Assembly: GCA_004369085.1 (NCBI GenBank)
Contig: ML210619.1
Span: 1 to 11,295, forward strand
Source: Coprinopsis marcescibilis
Lineage: Eukaryota; Basidiomycota; Agaricomycetes; Agaricales; Psathyrellaceae
Direction of reading: 5' to 3'
Length of the DNA: 11,295 nucleotides
Shown here one piece after another: positions 7,412-11,295 of the stretch; within the stretch, counting starts at the first letter, position 1, and each line of letters opens with the position of its first letter. The translations under genes and the position numbers were made by a program. Below the pieces are notes generated by a model. It worked only from the letters and a program-made list of their open reading frames with translations. It searched no databases and was not told the origin of the DNA.

Positions 7412-10022
7412 TTGGCTGCACTGAGATGGATAGGGGCTTCCCCGGTTCTTTGATGGTCTTTTCTTCCCCGGAAGCCAGGTTGGTAGATTGCAGTGCCCGA
7501 GACAAGTCATCCTCGCTAGGCCCTCGAGATTCGCCTGGAAAGAGGTGTAACCTTCAACCCTCGGGGGAACCAATGTAAGCAACTCACCCTGAAGAGAATC
7601 AGCAGGGAGATTAAGGATGCTTCGCAACGCGGCACTCCTTAGAACATGCTTCCGAACTTCATCGGGGTGTAATTGGCGGCTCTCCAGCTCTTTCAAGACC
7701 GCGATTGCCACGGTAGGACACGACTGTGCATCCACAAGGATACTAAGCAGACGAAATAGGTGGCCCACTGTCAGCTTCGGCAACAGTACGTTCGGGGCAC
7801 ACCGGTTACGTATGTCTAATTATCGTCAGTACGACATTCCGGTAAAACAAACTTAACAAGTTTCGAAAGCTTACCCAAAAGGAAACACATGATCGGGATA
7901 TCCACTGCCCCACTTTGCGCGGCTAAATGCGCTGTGTGATGGAGGCACAACGTCACGTCTGCACACCTGTGTTTATAGCTTAACATGCACCATTGGATTC
8001 TAACTTGTCGCATCTCTTGAAAGGTCAATGGTGGTGTGAGGCTGGGCATAATGGAAATAACATCTTGCTCTATCGTCAGCGGTCCATCAATTTAAGAGTT
8101 ATCGAAGCAAACCTCTAAAGTCCTGGTTCGCAACAATCGTAGTTTTGTTTTTCACTTGCCACATACACTCCATAAATGGTATTTCCCAGCTTCGTGGATT
8201 ACTGCCTTGCGGTTTCAATTTGTGCCATTTGTCAAGCCAAATATCGTCGTGGAGCAAAAGGAACCTTGGAGCTCGCTGACCAGGTGCTCCTTGAAGCACA
8301 ACGGGATCAAACAACTGTGTCGTTTCAAGAATGAGCACGCAGGCCAATTAATAGTGGCAGAGACTAATACTGACGTCCTCGGGGATTCCAGACCTCTAGA
8401 ATGTTAAGGGTAGACGCTGAATATGCGCGTTCCTAGAAATGAGAAAGATAGAGACTCACCCACTCATGCTGCATTTTTTCGATGGAAGAGCGAATGGATT
8501 CCATTGCAAACGGTGAGGATATATAGTTGGTGATGCATTCACCGATGTTGGGCTAGATAAAATAGAATCAACCACTGATATAGCGGCGGGGAACAGTCAA
8601 GACTCACCAAGGCGAACCGCCTCTGCGGAAAGGGATCAATATCAGCGTAACGTGAGCCCTTTCCACTGGGAGCACCCAAGCTGATATGGCTAGAAGATGT
8701 GGATTCGGGCGATGATCCATGAGCCTGATCTTGGTGCCGAAGGCTACTTCCACCAGGATTATGACCTGACTCTGGTTCTGTGTGGGCTGCGACAGAAGCA
8801 AGATCCTTTGACGAGTCTGCTTCTTCCTCTGCAAGTGCATTCAATCGGTATCCACTGATGAACAAGTTTTGATTTCGGTCGTCCAACGGAGCGGAAAATG
8901 TGTTGGGGCCAGTTTGAGCGTCTGTACCACTTGGCTTTGACGTCCATCGGTAGGAAAATTGATTTCCTGACCCTGGTCCAGTTCGAGCGAGGTTTTGAAG
9001 CGACGCTACAATCGATTGAGGGTACTCGGAGGAATAAGATGCTGTCGCCCAGCTTGCACTTTTGACACATCCAGTGACAATGTATAGAGGTGCGGTGCGA
9101 ATGCCCCTGTTCCTGGCGAGGTGGTAAAGCCTCGCACAGTTATGCTTGATGAAGGGCTCGATGGAGGACCGGTCCTTCAAGGACTCTGTGTATGCCCCGA
9201 ATGGTGTTACCAGTACTGCACCTTCTGGAGCGCGCCATGTGTAGTTCATGTCGGAATACCTAAAAACACGAGTCAAGAGTAATTCTACGTAACATAGGTC
9301 ACGCACCTCGGTGAACTGTTTGTATGATTCAATGAGACCTCGTCTGCGCCAGAGATAAGTGATCCCATCTCAGTCAGCAGAGGAGTCGGGTCTCGAAGCT
9401 CTTTCGGTGGTGGAGGCCGGTACTCTCTGGCTCCTGGCACGTCTAAATCCTTCAACGCCTCCCAATCGCCCCAGATATTGAACAAATAGCAAAATCGACC
9501 GCCCTCGTCTGTGAGAATACCTACGTCCCCGGGCATGACACCCCCTCTCCGGTCGATTGGCAAGGAGTCGGGCCTCGGGTTCCACATCGGAAGGCCATAA
9601 TCCCTCATCATGAGTCGAGTGTAGACCTCTCTTCCAGATACCACCCGGGACGCTGACCTATGAGCGAGAATAGCATCAATCTGCTCCGGATCTAAAGGTG
9701 TCTATCAGAGAGATCGGTGAAGGTTAGCGTTACTGAGGCCTGAGGGTCAGTTCGGTAGCGGAAACCGTACCACTGTCTGCTCGCGAGTTCTGTTCTCTGG
9801 ACGATGTTGATCGCTTCTCGCCTCTGCGATGTTTCTCCAGAAGGCGTAGAAGGTTGCTAAGAAACTTTTAACAAAGTCATTTGGACTTGAGCTCGGTGTC
9901 GTTAAGGGCGGTTGGGATATGTTGACCTGGTTAACGATTCGAAGGCTGTGCCCTCCAACATCGTTAATCTCATTGTTCATGAAGTTCTGGGTGTCGATTG
10001 TTGGATATTTTGGGAAGGCCAT
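6891..10022 (-). CDS. Multi-exon basidiomycete-specific protein with C-terminal TPR repeats
   Basis: The start is ATG at 10022. Nine exons fit one frame: 10022-9771, 9701-9307, 9259-8608, 8552-8460, 8395-8375, 8314-8113, 8069-7875, 7815-7588 and 7534-6891. Introns are 69, 47, 55, 64, 60, 43, 59 and 53 bp, all GT...AG. The total is 2682 nt (893 residues). Residues 85-450 resemble an expanded, uncharacterised Agaricomycete family, with 'PGDVG' (141-145), 'LFNIWGD' and 'VTGCVKSASW' (277-286). Next comes a Ser/Gln-rich linker, an unrecognised part ('RFLLLHDDIWLD'), and a helical segment with 'HTAHLAAQSGAVDIP' and 'VRKHVLRSAALRSIL'. Three 45-residue TPR units follow from about residue 735 to the end; such units normally mediate protein-protein contacts. 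The TGA at 6891-6893 sits where the repeat has CGA, so the end may be premature. The weakest link is the 21-nt exon 8395-8375. If intron 8374-8315 is not spliced, TAA at 8348-8350 ends a shorter first protein and the TPR part is a separate gene. Cellular role is unknown. Confidence 0.7.
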
Positions 10023-10504
10023 GTCAAAAGACTGGTGCGCTTGAAGCGTGCAGAAGTATAGAGGAAGGAGACGGGAAGATAAAGATACTCAGCCTTTACA
10101 GCTTTAAACAGCAACCCATCGCACACCACTGTCACCAGATTTAGACGGTTCCCACGGTGACCTTGGGGCACTTTATTTGCATCCCAAAAATGGCCTACCA
10201 AAATAGACCGATGTTCCCATATTTGGGTAGGGCGTCCGCCGTCCGCCGTCCAAACACTGTTACTGGGGGTGCGCAACCCCAGCATCAGCTGTGTCCGCGG
10301 CTTTGATGGAAATTTCCCACGGTTTCCCAAAATCGTCGCTCAAACTTGAAACCACCCTGAAACAACCACACACTCTTAGGCCATCGGGTTTTTTGCTATA
10401 TAAAATGTTGTATATACATAATGCAAATAGTTTCAGCTGTAAATACAAATATTTGAAGTGCATAATGAGTCAGAAATGCATGTAAAACATGAGTATTGTA
10501 GGAC
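10023..10504. other. Intergenic region between TPR gene and right-hand pseudogene
   Basis: This holds the 5' flank of the TPR gene (- strand) on its left and the 3' flank of the right-hand gene on its right. A heptamer repeat (CGTCCGC twice plus CGTCC) lies at 10233-10251. A short perfect stem, GGGGT/ACCCC with a 5-nt loop, lies at 10266-10280. From about 10390 the sequence becomes AT-rich (TATATAAAATG, TATATACATA). I see no credible Helitron 3' end (a hairpin followed by CTRR) or other element terminus. A - strand open frame at 10330-9977 has no recognisable domain. Confidence 0.5.
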
Positions 10505-11295
10505 CTAATTGATGTCATCTTCCCAGTCTGCACTATCATCAATGACATCCCCTTCAGAGGCCACATTGTCTACAGGCTTGCTTGAATCACCTTCCTCATC
10601 ACTATCTTCATCACCAGAGTCTGCAAATGGCTTCCATTGGCCAGAATCATATAAAGAAATTACAACACATAGTGCAGTGCGAATTTCACCAACCTTAGTG
10701 CTTGACTTGATCTGCTCCAGGTTGGGTGCCCCAGCATCCTTGTAAACCTGAACCATATCCTTCAGAGACTGTCCCTTGAGGTTTATAACTTCATCCTTCT
10801 TCAATACAATTGAGGTTTCCTGAACTCGCTTCTCTCGTGCTGCCTTCTGTTCCTTTCGCTTTGTTATTGCAGCATTGCGAGCAGCATTCCGCTCTTCCTG
10901 ATGCTGAACAATTTCTGCTTTGCGCTTTCTATCTTCACCCCGTGACTCCTGTGCCATTTTGTGGAGGAATTTAAAGTCTTCTGGCTTGACAAAGCAGTGT
11001 TTGATAAATGCGGCAGTATCGTTGTGGAAGTACATTGCCTGCAAGTTGTATCCAAGCAAGGAGAGTTGTGGCTGCTTGCACATCATGAGTTGGAAGGCTC
11101 CTAGAGTACCTTCATTGACATCATTTGTTGGTGCCATCCAAGCAAGATCACGCTCCTCCTAGAGCACCTTCATTGACGTCATTTGTTGGTGCCATCCAAG
11201 CAAGATCACGCTCCTCCTGAGTAGCCTCATCAATAAGACCACCAGGAGCAAACTCGGAAGTAAAACGTGACCAAGTTGCTGCTGCACCCTGGAGT
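10505..11295 (-). pseudogene. C-terminal part of a repetitive, probably transposon-associated protein, frameshifted
   Basis: The frame enters from the right edge as 'LQGAAATWSRFTSEFAPGG', then 'LIDEATQEERDLAWMAPTND' and 'VNEGALGGA', and ends at TGA 11148-11150. It resumes in another frame as 'EERDLAWMAPTNDVNEGTLG' followed by 'AFQLMMCKQPQLSLLGYN', and runs to TAG 10505-10507. A 58-bp tandem duplication (11101-11216) causes the break. The remainder has a Lys/Arg/Glu-rich probable coiled coil (about 10810-10960) and a strongly acidic C-terminus ('DSGDEDSDEEGDSS', 'DWEDDIN'). I recall proteins with 'APTNDxNEGxLG' as repeated, unannotated sequences in Agaricomycetes, but cannot name a family. A transposase-like role is only inferred. 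The upstream part lies outside the window. Confidence 0.75.
11101..11216. repeat. 58-bp tandem duplication
   Basis: Copy 1 is 11101-11158 and copy 2 is 11159-11216. They differ at two positions (AGAGTACC versus AGAGCACC, GACATC versus GACGTC), both T/C or A/G transitions. Because 58 is not a multiple of three, the duplication shifts the reading frame of the - strand gene and creates a TGA at 11148-11150. Confidence 0.95.

Noticed and set aside
6808..7578. Long + strand open frame of 256 codons with internal repeats
   Set aside because: It is the antisense shadow of the 135-bp TPR repeats. The period is a multiple of three, so all frames stay open. Its product has no family-like features, while the - strand gives clear TPRs and spliced continuity.
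9977..10330. - strand frame of 117 codons upstream of the TPR gene
   Set aside because: It overlaps the TPR gene start in another frame and has no recognisable motif. It more likely lies in the 5' flank.
10380..10504. AT-rich stretch as a Helitron terminus
   Set aside because: I could not identify a hairpin followed by CTRR, nor a convincing 5' TC end, so no boundary is claimed.

Overview
The window looks like a transposon-rich accessory region of a filamentous basidiomycete (Agaricomycete-type) genome. Three things point there. Genes are split by many 41-69 bp GT...AG introns, several with CTNA-type branch sites. A KDZ transposase with a CxC1-type cysteine cluster is present. So is a TPR protein of the 'ERTGNPSDIDEAIASLERAVELTP' kind that is expanded in mushroom-forming fungi. 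No prokaryotic operon, tRNA, rRNA or CRISPR array was seen.

Layout, left to right. (1) Bases 1-1499, + strand: the N-terminal part of a Helitron Rep protein (HUH motif HMH, two-tyrosine motif YIYKYVYKGHD). It is open at the left window edge and cut off abruptly near base 1499, so the rest of Rep and the whole helicase are missing. (2) Bases 1489-5074, - strand: an almost complete seven-exon KDZ transposase gene, tail-to-tail with the Helitron piece. Its seven exons splice into one frame of 1086 codons with two internal TGA codons, both at expected arginine positions. It is therefore a young pseudogene. (3) Bases about 5075-6880: a low-coding stretch with two recognisable host-gene fragments on the - strand, a DCAF11/LEC14B-like WD40 piece and a cytochrome P450 C-helix piece. 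A perfect 17-bp inverted repeat lies at 5528-5544 and 6102-6118. (4) Bases 6891-10022, - strand: a nine-exon gene model of 893 codons. It joins a lineage-specific 'PGDVG...VTGCVKSASW' domain to a second unrecognised region and a C-terminal run of 45-residue TPR units encoded by near-identical 135-bp DNA repeats. (5) Bases 10505-11295, - strand: the C-terminal part of a repetitive, probably transposon-associated protein ('APTNDVNEG' family). A 58-bp tandem duplication has thrown it out of frame.

The two flanks (1-1499 and 10505-11295) are CpG-poor compared with the middle, about threefold by hand count. This suggests two compartments: transposon-derived flanks around a CpG-rich middle. The internal stops in the middle are all TGA where arginine CGA would be expected, which fits CpG-to-TpG decay of methylated repeats.

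The genes do not form a pathway. The window reads as nested and decaying mobile elements with one possibly functional lineage-specific TPR gene. I found no convincing new defence or biosynthetic system. The most interesting points are the Helitron/KDZ junction, the gene fragments between inverted repeats, and the fused TPR gene.
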